The notes below the pieces were generated by a model. That model was given only the letters and a program-made list of their open reading frames with translations. It did no database searches and was not told where the DNA came from. A stretch of 64,000 nucleotides of DNA, from assembly GCA_029550685.1 (NCBI GenBank), contig JAKPGY010000076.1, positions 1 through 64,000 of the forward strand, written 5' to 3'. Both the position numbers and the translations under genes were made by a program. Origin of the DNA: Bacillota bacterium. GTDB lineage: Bacteria; Bacillota; Syntrophomonadia; Syntrophomonadales; Syntrophomonadaceae. Shown here in pieces: positions 1-8,862 of this stretch. Every line of letters begins with the position of its first letter. The first letter of the stretch is position 1.

Positions 1-671
1 CCCGCCAGCAGGAAATTGAAGCTGCCGCAGCTCAAGTATCCTATAAAGAAGCTGCTCTGCAAAAAGCTCAGCAGGATCTAGCCCGGGCTGAATCCCTTTC
101 CCAGGCTGGAGCTCTATCCCAGGAAGAACTGGAACAAGCCCGGCTAAAATTGCAGCAAATTGAAACCGAGCTCAAAGTAGCCAAGGCACAGCTTAACCTG
201 CTACAGGCGGGTAACCGTCCGGCTACCATTGAAGCTGCTCAAGCAGAGGTAGAACGCAGCCGCGCAGTATTGCAGGCCAGCCAAGCTATGCTGGACGACT
301 TAAAATTGATTTCTCCCCTTAGTGGAACCGTAGTAAGCCGCAATTATGAACCAGGTGAATATGTAACCGCTGGAGCAGCTTTAGTCACCATAGCCGACCT
401 CAGCTCCATGTGGATTAAGGTTTATGTACCCACCGTTGATCTGCCAAGAATTTATTTAGGGCAACCTGTGGCAGTCACCGTCAGCGGCAGTAACCAGACC
501 TTTGCCGGTACTGTTTCTCACATAGCCACCCAGGGAGAATTTACACCTAAAACCATACAAACCGAAAAAGAACGAACCAATGTAGTATATGCTGTCAAGA
601 TATTGCTGGATGAGCCGGACAATATCCTTAAGCCAGGCATGCCGGCCGATGTTACCTTTTTGAAGGAGTAA
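1..671 (+). CDS. HlyD/YbhG-family membrane fusion protein, 3' part (5' end outside window)
   Basis: This is the C-terminal part of a periplasmic-adaptor-like subunit of an ABC exporter. The frame is open from base 3, so the gene starts before the window. The first visible residues form an Ala/Gln/Glu-rich coiled coil, about residues 1-95 of the fragment, typical of the hairpin of HlyD-type proteins. A lipoyl/beta-barrel region follows, with LISPLSGTVVSRNYEPGEYV and then VTIADLSSMWIKVYVP. The product ends in KPGMPADVTF, a common C-terminal motif of the family. It lies 3 bp before an ABC ATPase gene, and the run continues with a second ATPase, an ABC-2 permease and a TetR regulator. The order matches ybhGFSR-like drug or solvent export operons. 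The substrate cannot be read from sequence. Confidence 0.85.
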   Translation, partial: RQQEIEAAAAQVSYKEAALQKAQQDLARAESLSQAGALSQEELEQARLKLQQIETELKVAKAQLNLLQAGNRPATIEAAQAEVERSRAVLQASQAMLDDLKLISPLSGTVVSRNYEPGEYVTAGAALVTIADLSSMWIKVYVPTVDLPRIYLGQPVAVTVSGSNQTFAGTVSHIATQGEFTPKTIQTEKERTNVVYAVKILLDEPDNILKPGMPADVTFLKE

Positions 672-674
672 CCC

Positions 675-1571
675 ATGATCAGAGCGGAAAATATATCGAA
701 AAGATTCTCCTCCATCCAAGCTTTGGACCGGGTCAGCCTGCAGGTCAACCAGCAGGATATTTTCGGGCTGATCGGACCTGATGGTGCCGGTAAAACTACC
801 CTTATGCGCATTATCTGCGGTCTCATGTCTCAAGACGAAGGTCAAGTCAGACTTATGGATCAGGCTCCTGAACTGATTGACCGGCAGAACCTGGGCTATA
901 TGCCCCAGCGGTTCAGCTTGTATCCAGATTTAACTATCCAGGAAAACATAGAATTTTTTGGTTCTCTTTATAGCTTGCCCAAGCAGGTCATACGCAACCG
1001 TGCCAAGGAGATTTTGGAAATCACCGGTTTGTCACCTTTTACTAATCGCCTGGCCGGCAGCTTGTCGGGAGGCATGAAGCAGAAGCTGGCCCTCACCTGT
1101 GCCTTGATTACCCGTCCGGCTCTGCTGGTTTTGGATGAACCCACCTATGGAGTTGATCCTCAATCGCGCCAGGAATTCTGGCGTATACTCTACCAACTCA
1201 ATCACCAGGGTATGACTATTATGGTTTCCACTCCTTATATGGATGAAGCGGAATTATGTACCCGGGTGGCTTTTATTAATCAGGGACATATCCTGGCCTG
1301 CGACACCCCGCAAAATTTGAAGAAACCTTTTAGCCAGCGGGTTCTGGAGGTGCGCACTCCCTGTCAGGATCCCCGCCTGTTTGACAACCTGGAGGAAGTC
1401 GAAGATGCCTCCTTTTTTGGTTATAAGTACCGGCTGGTAGTTAGCGATGGTCCCCAGGGGCAACAGGCAATACGGTCATACCTGGCTGCCCAGGGCCTGG
1501 ATGGCATTATCGAGCCGGTTTCACCAGCAATGGAGGACCTTTTTGTTATTATGACCGGGAAGGATGATTGA
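675..1571 (+). CDS. ABC transporter ATPase (first of two, YbhF-like)
   Basis: Nucleotide-binding subunit of an ABC-2 type exporter, 298 aa. It has Walker A GPDGAGKTTL at about residues 34-43, a signature LSGGMKQKL at about 133-141, and Walker B LLVLDEP at about 153-159. The C-terminal 80 residues resemble the accessory domain of drug-exporting ABC-2 ATPases. The gene starts at ATG 675, just after an AAGGAG ribosome site, and runs into the next ATPase gene. Having two adjacent ATPase genes instead of one fused YbhF is a variant of the same design, in which the two proteins probably form a heterodimer on the permease. Expression is probably controlled by the TetR protein at the end of the operon. 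Confidence 0.9.
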   Translation: MIRAENISKRFSSIQALDRVSLQVNQQDIFGLIGPDGAGKTTLMRIICGLMSQDEGQVRLMDQAPELIDRQNLGYMPQRFSLYPDLTIQENIEFFGSLYSLPKQVIRNRAKEILEITGLSPFTNRLAGSLSGGMKQKLALTCALITRPALLVLDEPTYGVDPQSRQEFWRILYQLNHQGMTIMVSTPYMDEAELCTRVAFINQGHILACDTPQNLKKPFSQRVLEVRTPCQDPRLFDNLEEVEDASFFGYKYRLVVSDGPQGQQAIRSYLAAQGLDGIIEPVSPAMEDLFVIMTGKDD

Positions 1572-1572
1572 T

Positions 1573-2493
1573 ATGGATTATGCGGTGATTACCCAGGATC
1601 TCACCCGCTGCTTTGGAAATTTTACCGCCGTAGACCGCATCAATCTTGCTATTCCCACCGGACAGGTATGCGGTTTTTTGGGACCCAATGGCGCCGGTAA
1701 AACCACCGCCATGCGCATGCTGTGCGGCATACTGGAACCCACCAGCGGTTCAGGCGAGGTACTAGGATATGATATCGCTACCCAGAGCGAACTTATAAAA
1801 CAGCACATTGGCTATATGTCACAAAAATTCAGCCTGTACGAAGACCTCACTGTGTTGGAAAATCTGGATTTTTATGCGGGTCTGTACAATTTGTCCGGTT
1901 CTGCCAAACGCAGGCGGATTGAAGAGATGATCGAACTGGCCCAACTAAAGGAACGCAAAGACCAATTGGTTAGTACCCTTAGTCTGGGATTTAAGCAGCG
2001 CCTGGCTTTGGGTTGTGCTCTGGTGTCTCACCCGCAACTGGTATTTCTGGATGAACCTACCAGCGGGGTCAGCCCTGCCAGTCGACGGGCTTTCTTTAAC
2101 ATCATCCAGGATCTGGCTGCCGGCGGTACTACTGTGATTGTTACCACCCATTTTATGGAAGAAGCTGAACGCTGCCACCAGATCGCCTTTTTCTCACGGG
2201 GAAAACTGCTGGCTTTAGCCTCCCCCGATGAGCTCAAAAAGACCACTTTGGAAGGAATACTGCTGGAATTGATCCTGCCTGATCCTTTAAGGGTTATCGA
2301 TGATCTGCTGAATTTGCCCTATGTGAAGAATTGCAGTGTGCATGGTTCCAGCCTGCATGTGCTGGTAGAAGAAGAATCCTGTATCCGGCAGCTGGCCGCC
2401 TATATTGGTGTGCAGCCCAAATTGATTACTCCTACTTTGGATGATGTATTTGTTGCTCTGGCCAAGCGACAGGAAAGCGAGGTACCTGTATGA
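1573..2493 (+). CDS. ABC transporter ATPase (second of two)
   Basis: Second nucleotide-binding subunit of the exporter, 306 aa from the preferred ATG at 1573. An earlier ATG at 1564 lies within the GAAGGA ribosome site and is unlikely to be used. Walker A is GPNGAGKTTA and Walker B is LVFLDEPTSGVSP. The signature is LSLGFKQRL instead of LSGGQ, so one composite ATP site may be weak, as in asymmetric heterodimeric ABC proteins. The stop codon overlaps the start of the permease gene (ATGA), which indicates translational coupling. It is paired with the ATPase just upstream. Confidence 0.88.
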   Translation: MDYAVITQDLTRCFGNFTAVDRINLAIPTGQVCGFLGPNGAGKTTAMRMLCGILEPTSGSGEVLGYDIATQSELIKQHIGYMSQKFSLYEDLTVLENLDFYAGLYNLSGSAKRRRIEEMIELAQLKERKDQLVSTLSLGFKQRLALGCALVSHPQLVFLDEPTSGVSPASRRAFFNIIQDLAAGGTTVIVTTHFMEEAERCHQIAFFSRGKLLALASPDELKKTTLEGILLELILPDPLRVIDDLLNLPYVKNCSVHGSSLHVLVEEESCIRQLAAYIGVQPKLITPTLDDVFVALAKRQESEVPV

Positions 2494-3602
2494 ATCGCAT
2501 TGCTGCTGTTATACGCAAAGAATTTATCCAGATGCGCCGTGACCGCATGACCTTGGGTATTATTTTCCTGATACCCTTGGTACAGTTGGTGTTGTTTGGC
2601 TATGCCATTCAAACGGAAGTAAAGCATATTCCCACCGTAGTGTTTGATCAATCCCTTTCGGCAGAAAGCCGGGATTTAACGGAAGCCTTTTCCAGTTCCA
2701 ATTACTTTGATATAGTGGCTTCAGTCGACAGCTATGAAGAAGCAAACCGTATGATTGACAGCGGTAAGGCTAAGGCAGGAATTATCTACCCGCCTGACTT
2801 CGCTACCAGGTTGCAGCGGGGGGAACCGGCTCAGGTGCAAGTTATAGTGGATGCCAGTGACAATATGGTATCCAATCAGGCCATAGCTATCGCCAACTCC
2901 ATTGGTTTACTGAAATCGCAGCAGGTATTAATCGAAAAAGTGCCTTCGGCCAGCCTCCCCTACGATATCCGGGTTCGCCCCTGGTATAACCCGGACGGGA
3001 TCACGGCTTACTATATGGTTCCAGCTATTCTGGGTATAATCGTGACCATGACTATGGTTATCCTGACAGCTATCGCTATAGTACGGGAGCGGGAACGGGG
3101 CACCCTGGAACAGCTGATAGTTACTCCAATCAAGCCTTTTGAGCTAATGATTGGAAAAATAGTACCTTACATCACCCTGGGCTACCTGCAGATAACCGTA
3201 GCCCTCCTGGTGGGAGCTATTTTCTTTCAGGTACCTATTCGGGGCAGCCTACTGCAGCTCTACTTGCTGACCCTGTTTTTCATAACCGCATCATTAGGTC
3301 TGGGATTGATGATTTCCAATATAGCTCAAAATCAAATGCAGGCTTTTCAGATGGCCTTCTTTGTTATGCTGCCCAGCATACTGTTGTCTGGGTTTATGTT
3401 CCCGCGGGAAGCCATGCCCCAGATAATTTATTATATCAGCTGTCTTATCCCGATAACCTATTACCTGGATATTATCCGGGGAATTGTCTTAAAAGGGATT
3501 GGTTTTCAGTACCTGTATGGCCAGGTTACAGCCTTACTCGTGTTCTCCGTGCTGTTTCTAGGGGTGAGTACGGCAAGATTCAAAAAGAAAGTTGTTTCCT
3601 AA
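2490..3602 (+). CDS. ABC-2 type transporter permease (YbhS/YbhR-like)
   Basis: Membrane subunit of the exporter, 370 aa. One N-terminal membrane helix (about residues 20-40) is followed by a large extracytoplasmic domain (about 45-170) and then five hydrophobic segments from about 175 to 365. This is the layout of ABC-2 permeases with an inserted soluble domain. The segment VRERERGTLEQLIVTPIKPFELMIGK is the conserved cytoplasmic coupling region. Only one permease gene is present, so it probably homodimerises. It overlaps the upstream ATPase gene by 4 bp and is followed after 15 bp by a TetR regulator. Confidence 0.88.
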   Translation: MNRIAAVIRKEFIQMRRDRMTLGIIFLIPLVQLVLFGYAIQTEVKHIPTVVFDQSLSAESRDLTEAFSSSNYFDIVASVDSYEEANRMIDSGKAKAGIIYPPDFATRLQRGEPAQVQVIVDASDNMVSNQAIAIANSIGLLKSQQVLIEKVPSASLPYDIRVRPWYNPDGITAYYMVPAILGIIVTMTMVILTAIAIVRERERGTLEQLIVTPIKPFELMIGKIVPYITLGYLQITVALLVGAIFFQVPIRGSLLQLYLLTLFFITASLGLGLMISNIAQNQMQAFQMAFFVMLPSILLSGFMFPREAMPQIIYYISCLIPITYYLDIIRGIVLKGIGFQYLYGQVTALLVFSVLFLGVSTARFKKKVVS

Positions 3603-3617
3603 GGAAAGGAGTAGCAA

Positions 3618-4187
3618 ATGGGAATAAATCAGCGTATTATATCGGCGGTACGCCAGTTAACAACTGAAAGAGGCTTTAAAGGCTGGACCATGGATGAACT
3701 GTCGGCCCAGGCTCACATCAGCAAACGCACTCTTTACCGTTACTATTCCAGTAAGGAAGAACTTATTGCGGCTGTGATTGATGACTTTCTCGCCAGCATG
3801 AGCTCCAAGGCTGATGAATTAATAGCCTCTGGTTCTGCTCCCCAGCAAATAATCCGAACCCTTCTAGCCCATTTGCTGGATCAGGGTAAATTCATAATAT
3901 CCGCTCGAAGCTTGGAGGACTTACGCCTCATCTATCCCCATCTCTGGGATAAAATAGATGCTTTTCGCACCGAAAAAATACGTATCATTATCGATTACAT
4001 TATCAGAACTAATTCTAATTCACCAGTATCCGATATTGACCTGCGCATTTTTTCTGCAGTTGTGACTGCTTCTATTCAGGCCGTGGTTAATCCTGACTTT
4101 ATTTTGGAAAATGGTCTCACCTTTGAAGAAGTCAGTGCCCAGCTGATCCGCTTTCTATTGGCTTCGCTAAACATAGCCTTGGACTAG
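3618..4187 (+). CDS. TetR/AcrR family transcriptional regulator
   Basis: DNA-binding repressor of the TetR family, 189 aa. The N-terminal helix-turn-helix lies at about residues 10-55 (WTMDELSAQAHISKRTLYRYYSSKEEL). The C-terminal helical ligand domain is variable, as is usual. It is the last gene of the HlyD-ATPase-ATPase-permease operon and has its own AAGGAAAGGAG ribosome site. It probably represses the exporter operon, whose promoter lies before this window. No operator could be identified within the window. The ligand is unknown. Confidence 0.85.
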   Translation: MGINQRIISAVRQLTTERGFKGWTMDELSAQAHISKRTLYRYYSSKEELIAAVIDDFLASMSSKADELIASGSAPQQIIRTLLAHLLDQGKFIISARSLEDLRLIYPHLWDKIDAFRTEKIRIIIDYIIRTNSNSPVSDIDLRIFSAVVTASIQAVVNPDFILENGLTFEEVSAQLIRFLLASLNIALD

Positions 4188-4415
4188 CCGCTCTTTCCTG
4201 ATTTGTCTCTTAAATTCAGATCATCCTTACTGCGCGTCAAAATTTGGGTAAAATCATTTGTTTTGCAGGCTTATACGAATTTTTCCCGAAAAAAGAGAGC
4301 AGGAGATCTATTATTTTTGTTTAATTAGTTAAAACATATCTGCTAGTATTTTCAAGGGGAGGGTGGTAGCTAAATCATTTATAATGTTATTTATAAACTG
4401 AGGAGGGCGATTGAA

Positions 4416-5402
4416 TTGATAAAACCTGTTAGACGTAGTATTGCTTTACTGGTAGTTATGGTTATGCTGGCTGCCCTGGTAATTGGCTGTAGTTCTTCTG
4501 GTTCAGACACCGGAGAACAGACCCCGAAAGCCCAGACCCAATACATAAATATCGCTACTGGCGGAACCGCCGGTACTTATTACCCTCTGGGCGGAGCTAT
4601 GGCAGAAATATTAAAGGACAGTATTCCTGGAGTGAATGCTACCGCCGAGGCCACCAATGCATCAGTGGCCAATGTGAACCTGCTTAACGGCGGCAGTGTA
4701 CAATTAGCCTTTATTCAGAATGATGTCAGTTATTATGCCGATAAAGGGGAAGAACTGTTTCAGGATAATCAGGTAACAGGTCTGCGGGCCCTGTGCACCC
4801 TTTATCCGGAAACTGTGCAGATGATTACCCTGAAAAGTTCAGGAATCAAGTCGGTGGCTGACATGAAGGGCAAGCGTATCGCGGTGGGTGCAGCCGGCAG
4901 CGGTGTAGAAGCAAATGCCCGCCAGATCCTGCTGGCCAATGGTATTACTTACGACGATATACAGGTACAATACCTGTCCTTTGCCGAAGCTGCCAATGGC
5001 TTGAAGGACGGTAACATTGATGCCGGCTTCATAACGGCCGGATTCCCCACGGCAGCTATCCAGGATATTGCCGCTCAGCACGATGTGGTGCTGATTCCGG
5101 TAGATGATGCCACAGCTGACAAGCTGATGGCCCAGTACCCGTTCTATACTAAAATCACCATTCCCGCAGGTACCTATCCAAAGCAGGAAGCTGATGTACA
5201 GTCATTGGCAGTCAAAGCCATGCTGGTGACCACTGAGGACATGGACGAGCAATTAGCCTATGATATTGTCAAGGCGATCTATTCCAACCTGGATAAGTTA
5301 AAGGCTGCTCACTCCGTGGGCGAACTTATAAACAAGGAAACAGCTAAAGAAGGTATTTCTATTCCCATGCATCCGGGAGCAGAAAAGTACTTCGATGAAT
5401 AG
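4416..5402 (+). CDS. TAXI family TRAP transporter solute-binding lipoprotein
   Basis: Extracytoplasmic receptor of a TRAP transporter of the TAXI class, 328 aa. An N-terminal lipoprotein signal ends in the lipobox VIGC at about residues 22-25, giving a membrane-anchored receptor. The TAXI signature region is clear: IATGGTAGTYYPLGGAMAEILKD. Further conserved blocks are VQLAFIQNDV and KGKRIAVGAAGSGVEANA. It starts with TTG at 4416 after the strong AGGAGG site at 4401. A DUF1850 protein and a fused TRAP permease follow in the same operon. TAXI receptors commonly bind small carboxylates or amino acids such as glutamate, but the substrate here is unknown. Confidence 0.93.
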   Translation: MIKPVRRSIALLVVMVMLAALVIGCSSSGSDTGEQTPKAQTQYINIATGGTAGTYYPLGGAMAEILKDSIPGVNATAEATNASVANVNLLNGGSVQLAFIQNDVSYYADKGEELFQDNQVTGLRALCTLYPETVQMITLKSSGIKSVADMKGKRIAVGAAGSGVEANARQILLANGITYDDIQVQYLSFAEAANGLKDGNIDAGFITAGFPTAAIQDIAAQHDVVLIPVDDATADKLMAQYPFYTKITIPAGTYPKQEADVQSLAVKAMLVTTEDMDEQLAYDIVKAIYSNLDKLKAAHSVGELINKETAKEGISIPMHPGAEKYFDE

Positions 5403-5415
5403 GGATTAGGAAAAG

Positions 5416-5937
5416 GTGAAAAGCAAGGCTTGGATTAAAAGGCTATTAGCATTTTTATGTATAGTGCTGGCAGCCGGGTTAATATTACACCCGCTGCCAG
5501 TGCTGCAAGTTAAGGATAATAACCACCAGGCCTTGCTGATCCCTTTGGTAAAAGGAAAAAACTTTTCTTTGGAATATGTCCACTCTGTGCAAAAGTCCCC
5601 AGTCCGGGAACATTTTGTTGTAGTGGCAGGGAATCAAATACAACTTGTTTCTACCACCTACCAATCCCTGGGAGTAGGCCTGCCTTTCCTACCATCTGAA
5701 GGCCAATTGGTCAACAACCAGGGTACATTTGAACTAAGTGGCTTAAACCGGGTATTCCGGGAAATACGACTGGCGGTTATGCCCGTGTCCTACCAGGGCC
5801 TGGTATACAATAATCACCGTTATTTATTGAGCAATTACTTTTTGCCAGGCAGTCTGGTAGAGATCAGTATTCAGTCGTATTCCCCAGGATACCTGATCTG
5901 GCACAGAATCGCAGCTTTTAAGGGAGGATTATTGTGA
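5416..5937 (+). CDS. DUF1850 domain protein of TAXI-TRAP transporter
   Basis: Small protein of 173 aa with an N-terminal membrane helix (about residues 8-28) followed by a mostly beta-rich domain. FSLEYVHSVQKSPVREHFVV is characteristic of DUF1850. This family is regularly encoded between the TAXI receptor and its permease, and its role is unknown. It starts at GTG 5416, 13 bp after the receptor gene, and its stop overlaps the permease start by 4 bp. That tight packing suggests equal expression with the transporter. It was assigned from family pattern and context only. Confidence 0.75.
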   Translation: MKSKAWIKRLLAFLCIVLAAGLILHPLPVLQVKDNNHQALLIPLVKGKNFSLEYVHSVQKSPVREHFVVVAGNQIQLVSTTYQSLGVGLPFLPSEGQLVNNQGTFELSGLNRVFREIRLAVMPVSYQGLVYNNHRYLLSNYFLPGSLVEISIQSYSPGYLIWHRIAAFKGGLL

Positions 5938-7898
5938 ACAAACCAGACGTCACACCAGGAAATGAAGTAAATATAGATGAATTGCTGGCCCGCTATGATC
6001 GAGAATCGGATTACCGCCGTTTCGGAGGCTTTGGTAAATGGGTGGTGGCCCTTATAGCCATCAGCTTTTCTCTGTTCCAGCTTTACACCGCAGCCTTTGG
6101 GGTACTGGATGCTCACCTGCAGCGGGCAGTTCACTTGGCTTTTGCCATGAGTCTAGTGTTCTTGCTATATCCCAGCCGAAAAAGTTGGTCCCGTGAACAC
6201 CTGCACTGGATAGATGCGATTTTGGCGGTAGTTGCCACGGCAATGCCCCTATACATCGTGATCTTCTACAAAGAACTGGTGTATCGCGCGGGAATGGCAA
6301 CCACCATCGATATGGTAATAGGAGCTCTGGGTATCCTGCTGGTTTTGGAAGCCGCTCGCCGTGTGGTAGGCTGGCCACTGGTAACTGTAGCTCTGATATT
6401 TATCGCCTATGCCTTTGCCGGCCCTCATATCCCCGGCACCTTTGGTCACCGGGGCGTACAACTGGAATTACTGGTTGACCATCTCTTCTTCACCACGGAA
6501 GGTATTTTCGGCATACCTTTGGGGGTTTCGTCCACCTTTATCTTCCTGTTCATTCTTTTCGGTGCTTATCTGGATAAAACCGGACTGGGCAGGTTCTTCA
6601 TAGACCTGGCCAATGCCGTAGCGGGCTGGGCCAGCGGAGGCCCTGCCAAAGTAGCGGTGATCTCCAGTGGTTTGATGGGGACCGTCTCTGGAAGTTCAGT
6701 AGCTAATGTGGTAGGCACCGGAAGCTTTACCATTCCCATGATGAAGAAATTGGGCTACCGTCCGGAGTTTGCGGGTGCTGTAGAAGCGGCTGCTTCTACC
6801 GGAGGTCAGCTTATGCCTCCCATTATGGGAGCAGCGGCCTTTTTAATGGCCGATTTTGTGGGTATGCCTTATATAGAAATAGTTAAAGCGGCGGTAATTC
6901 CTGCTCTGCTATATTTTACAGGTGTCATGATCGGTGTTCACCTGGAAGCCAAAAAACATGGATTAAAGGGCATGTCCCGCGATGAATTGCCCAATGTATG
7001 GCGTTTGTTATTGGACCGGGGTCATCTGGCCTTGCCCTTGATAGCCATTGTCTACCTTCTGGTAGCGGGCTACACTCCCATGCGAGCCGCCTTATGGGCC
7101 ATTGGTCTTACCATTGTAGCTTCCATGCTGCGGAAGTCTACCCGTATTTCCTGGCGCACTATAATCAAGGGTTTGGAGGATGGAGCTCGTTCAGCTCTGG
7201 GGGTAATCGTTGCCTGTGCCACCGCCGGTATTATTATTGGCGTAGTAACCAAAACCGGCCTGGGATTAAAACTGGCTTCCTCCCTGGTAGATCTGGCACA
7301 TGGCTATCTGCTTCCCACCCTATTCTTTACCATGATTACCTCGATTCTGTTGGGTATGGGGGTTCCTACAACTGCCAATTACGTTATCACCTCAACTATT
7401 GCTGCTCCAGCTATCATACAGCTGGGAGTTCCTGTACTGGCGGCTCATATGTTTGTGTTCTATTTCGGAATTATTGCCGATATTACTCCTCCGGTAGCCC
7501 TGGCGGCCTTTGCTGGCTCCGGTATAGCCAGGAGTGATCCGCTCATTACGGGAGTGCAGGCTTCCAAATTGGCTATAGCCGCTTTCATCGTACCCTATAT
7601 CTTTGTAATGTCACCGGTTTTATTAATGGTGGATGTTACCCTGCCTAAGGTGCTGATGATAATATTGACGTCTACTCTAGGAATGTTGGGAATAGCAGCA
7701 GCGGTTTCCGGTTATTTGCTGACTTATGCCCACTGGCTGGAACGCATCCTGTTCTTTGTGGGAGGTTTGCTGATGATAGATCCCAATGTCACCTCCGATG
7801 TTATTGGTTTTGCATTGCTGGCCATCACCTTTATTATTCATAAGGTAAGGGCTAACGTTGGGTCCAATAAAAGTAAATCCGGCCCCGTGTTAAATTAA
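5934..7898 (+). CDS. TRAP transporter fused small/large permease (TAXI type)
   Basis: Integral membrane subunit of 654 aa with the small (DctQ-like, about residues 35-170) and large (DctM-like, about 175-640) subunits in one chain. At least 15 hydrophobic segments can be seen. GTVSGSSVANVVGTGSFTIPMMKK and GGQLMPPIMGAAAFLMADF are typical DctM blocks, as is LGMGVPTTANYVITSTIAAPA in the second half. It works with the receptor at 4416 to import a solute using an ion gradient. The GTG start at 5934 follows an AAGGGAGG site. A strong terminator follows. Confidence 0.93.
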   Translation: MNKPDVTPGNEVNIDELLARYDRESDYRRFGGFGKWVVALIAISFSLFQLYTAAFGVLDAHLQRAVHLAFAMSLVFLLYPSRKSWSREHLHWIDAILAVVATAMPLYIVIFYKELVYRAGMATTIDMVIGALGILLVLEAARRVVGWPLVTVALIFIAYAFAGPHIPGTFGHRGVQLELLVDHLFFTTEGIFGIPLGVSSTFIFLFILFGAYLDKTGLGRFFIDLANAVAGWASGGPAKVAVISSGLMGTVSGSSVANVVGTGSFTIPMMKKLGYRPEFAGAVEAAASTGGQLMPPIMGAAAFLMADFVGMPYIEIVKAAVIPALLYFTGVMIGVHLEAKKHGLKGMSRDELPNVWRLLLDRGHLALPLIAIVYLLVAGYTPMRAALWAIGLTIVASMLRKSTRISWRTIIKGLEDGARSALGVIVACATAGIIIGVVTKTGLGLKLASSLVDLAHGYLLPTLFFTMITSILLGMGVPTTANYVITSTIAAPAIIQLGVPVLAAHMFVFYFGIIADITPPVALAAFAGSGIARSDPLITGVQASKLAIAAFIVPYIFVMSPVLLMVDVTLPKVLMIILTSTLGMLGIAAAVSGYLLTYAHWLERILFFVGGLLMIDPNVTSDVIGFALLAITFIIHKVRANVGSNKSKSGPVLN

Positions 7899-7913
7899 AA
7901 AAGGCATCCTGCC

Positions 7914-7955
7914 AATGCCCCGGAACGTTCCTATGATCCGTTCTGGGGCATTTTC
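7914..7955 (+). terminator. Rho-independent terminator of the TRAP operon
   Basis: A 14-bp inverted repeat, AATGCCCCGGAACG at 7914-7927 against CGTTCTGGGGCATT at 7939-7952, is followed by TTTTC. It lies 16 bp after the permease stop codon. Confidence 0.85.
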
Positions 7956-8040
7956 TATTGCCCATGAAGTTATAAAAAGCTTGTCAATGTCTTACACTGT
8001 GTTAAACAAGTAATTCTTTTAGCTAGAAGGGGGACAGCTC

Positions 8041-8862
8041 TTGGCCCTATGGCTTGAAGTAACCGTCCAATTATACCAGCGATTTAAGGAACATGACCTG
8101 ACTGCGCTTGCAGCTCAGCTCACTTTTTACCTGGTGCTGGCCTTTTTCCCATTTCTAATCTTTTTAATCACCCTGCTCAGCTATTTTCCGGTAGCCAATG
8201 ACCTGCCTCTGGACCAGCTGGCCGGCATATTGCCCTGGGATGCTTATGTACAGGTGCGAAGTATTATTGAGGAAACCTTGCAGGCCCGTTCCCATACCCT
8301 GCTGTCCATTGGTATGATTATTACCATCTGGGCAGCTTCCACAGGTGTCAGTGCTCTTATTCACGGCATAAACCAGGCACATTGTGATAAAGAAAACCGC
8401 TCCTTCTGGAAGGTGCGGGGATTGTCACTGCTATTCACCCTGGCTTTGGCTTTAATTATTTTATTTGCTTTGGTTATGCTGGTCCTGGGCAGGATAATGG
8501 GCGAGTCTTTGTTTTCCTTACTGGGTGCAGATCATTACTTTACCCGTATCTGGAGATATCTACGCTACTTGATTCCCATGATCACTATGCTGCTGGTTTT
8601 CAACCTGCTCTACCGTTTCAGCCCCAACCTTAAACTGAATTCCCGGGAAGCTCTGCCCGGATCCATACTAGCCAGTTTGGGTTGGATCGCTACCTCCTCC
8701 GTGTTTGCTTGGTACGTGGAGCACTTTGCCGATTACACCCTCATCTATGGCAGTCTGGGCGGGATTGTAATACTGCTGATCTGGCTCTATCTAAGCAGTG
8801 TGGTGATACTGCTGGGAGGAGAATTGAATGCGGTATTGCGCCGCATTACACAACTCAACTAG
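8041..8862 (+). CDS. YihY/BrkB family inner-membrane protein
   Basis: Integral membrane protein of 273 aa with six hydrophobic segments. It carries the YihY/virulence factor BrkB pattern: DLTALAAQLTFYLVLAFFPFLI near the N-terminus, IWAASTGVSALIHGINQAH, and YGSLGGIVILLIWLYLSS near the C-terminus. Members were once called RNase BN by mistake, and their actual function is unsettled. The TTG start at 8041 is chosen because of the AGAAGGGGG ribosome site 7 bases before it and because the N-terminus matches the family. It is a single gene whose end overlaps the convergent GGDEF gene by a few bases. Confidence 0.9.
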   Translation: MALWLEVTVQLYQRFKEHDLTALAAQLTFYLVLAFFPFLIFLITLLSYFPVANDLPLDQLAGILPWDAYVQVRSIIEETLQARSHTLLSIGMIITIWAASTGVSALIHGINQAHCDKENRSFWKVRGLSLLFTLALALIILFALVMLVLGRIMGESLFSLLGADHYFTRIWRYLRYLIPMITMLLVFNLLYRFSPNLKLNSREALPGSILASLGWIATSSVFAWYVEHFADYTLIYGSLGGIVILLIWLYLSSVVILLGGELNAVLRRITQLN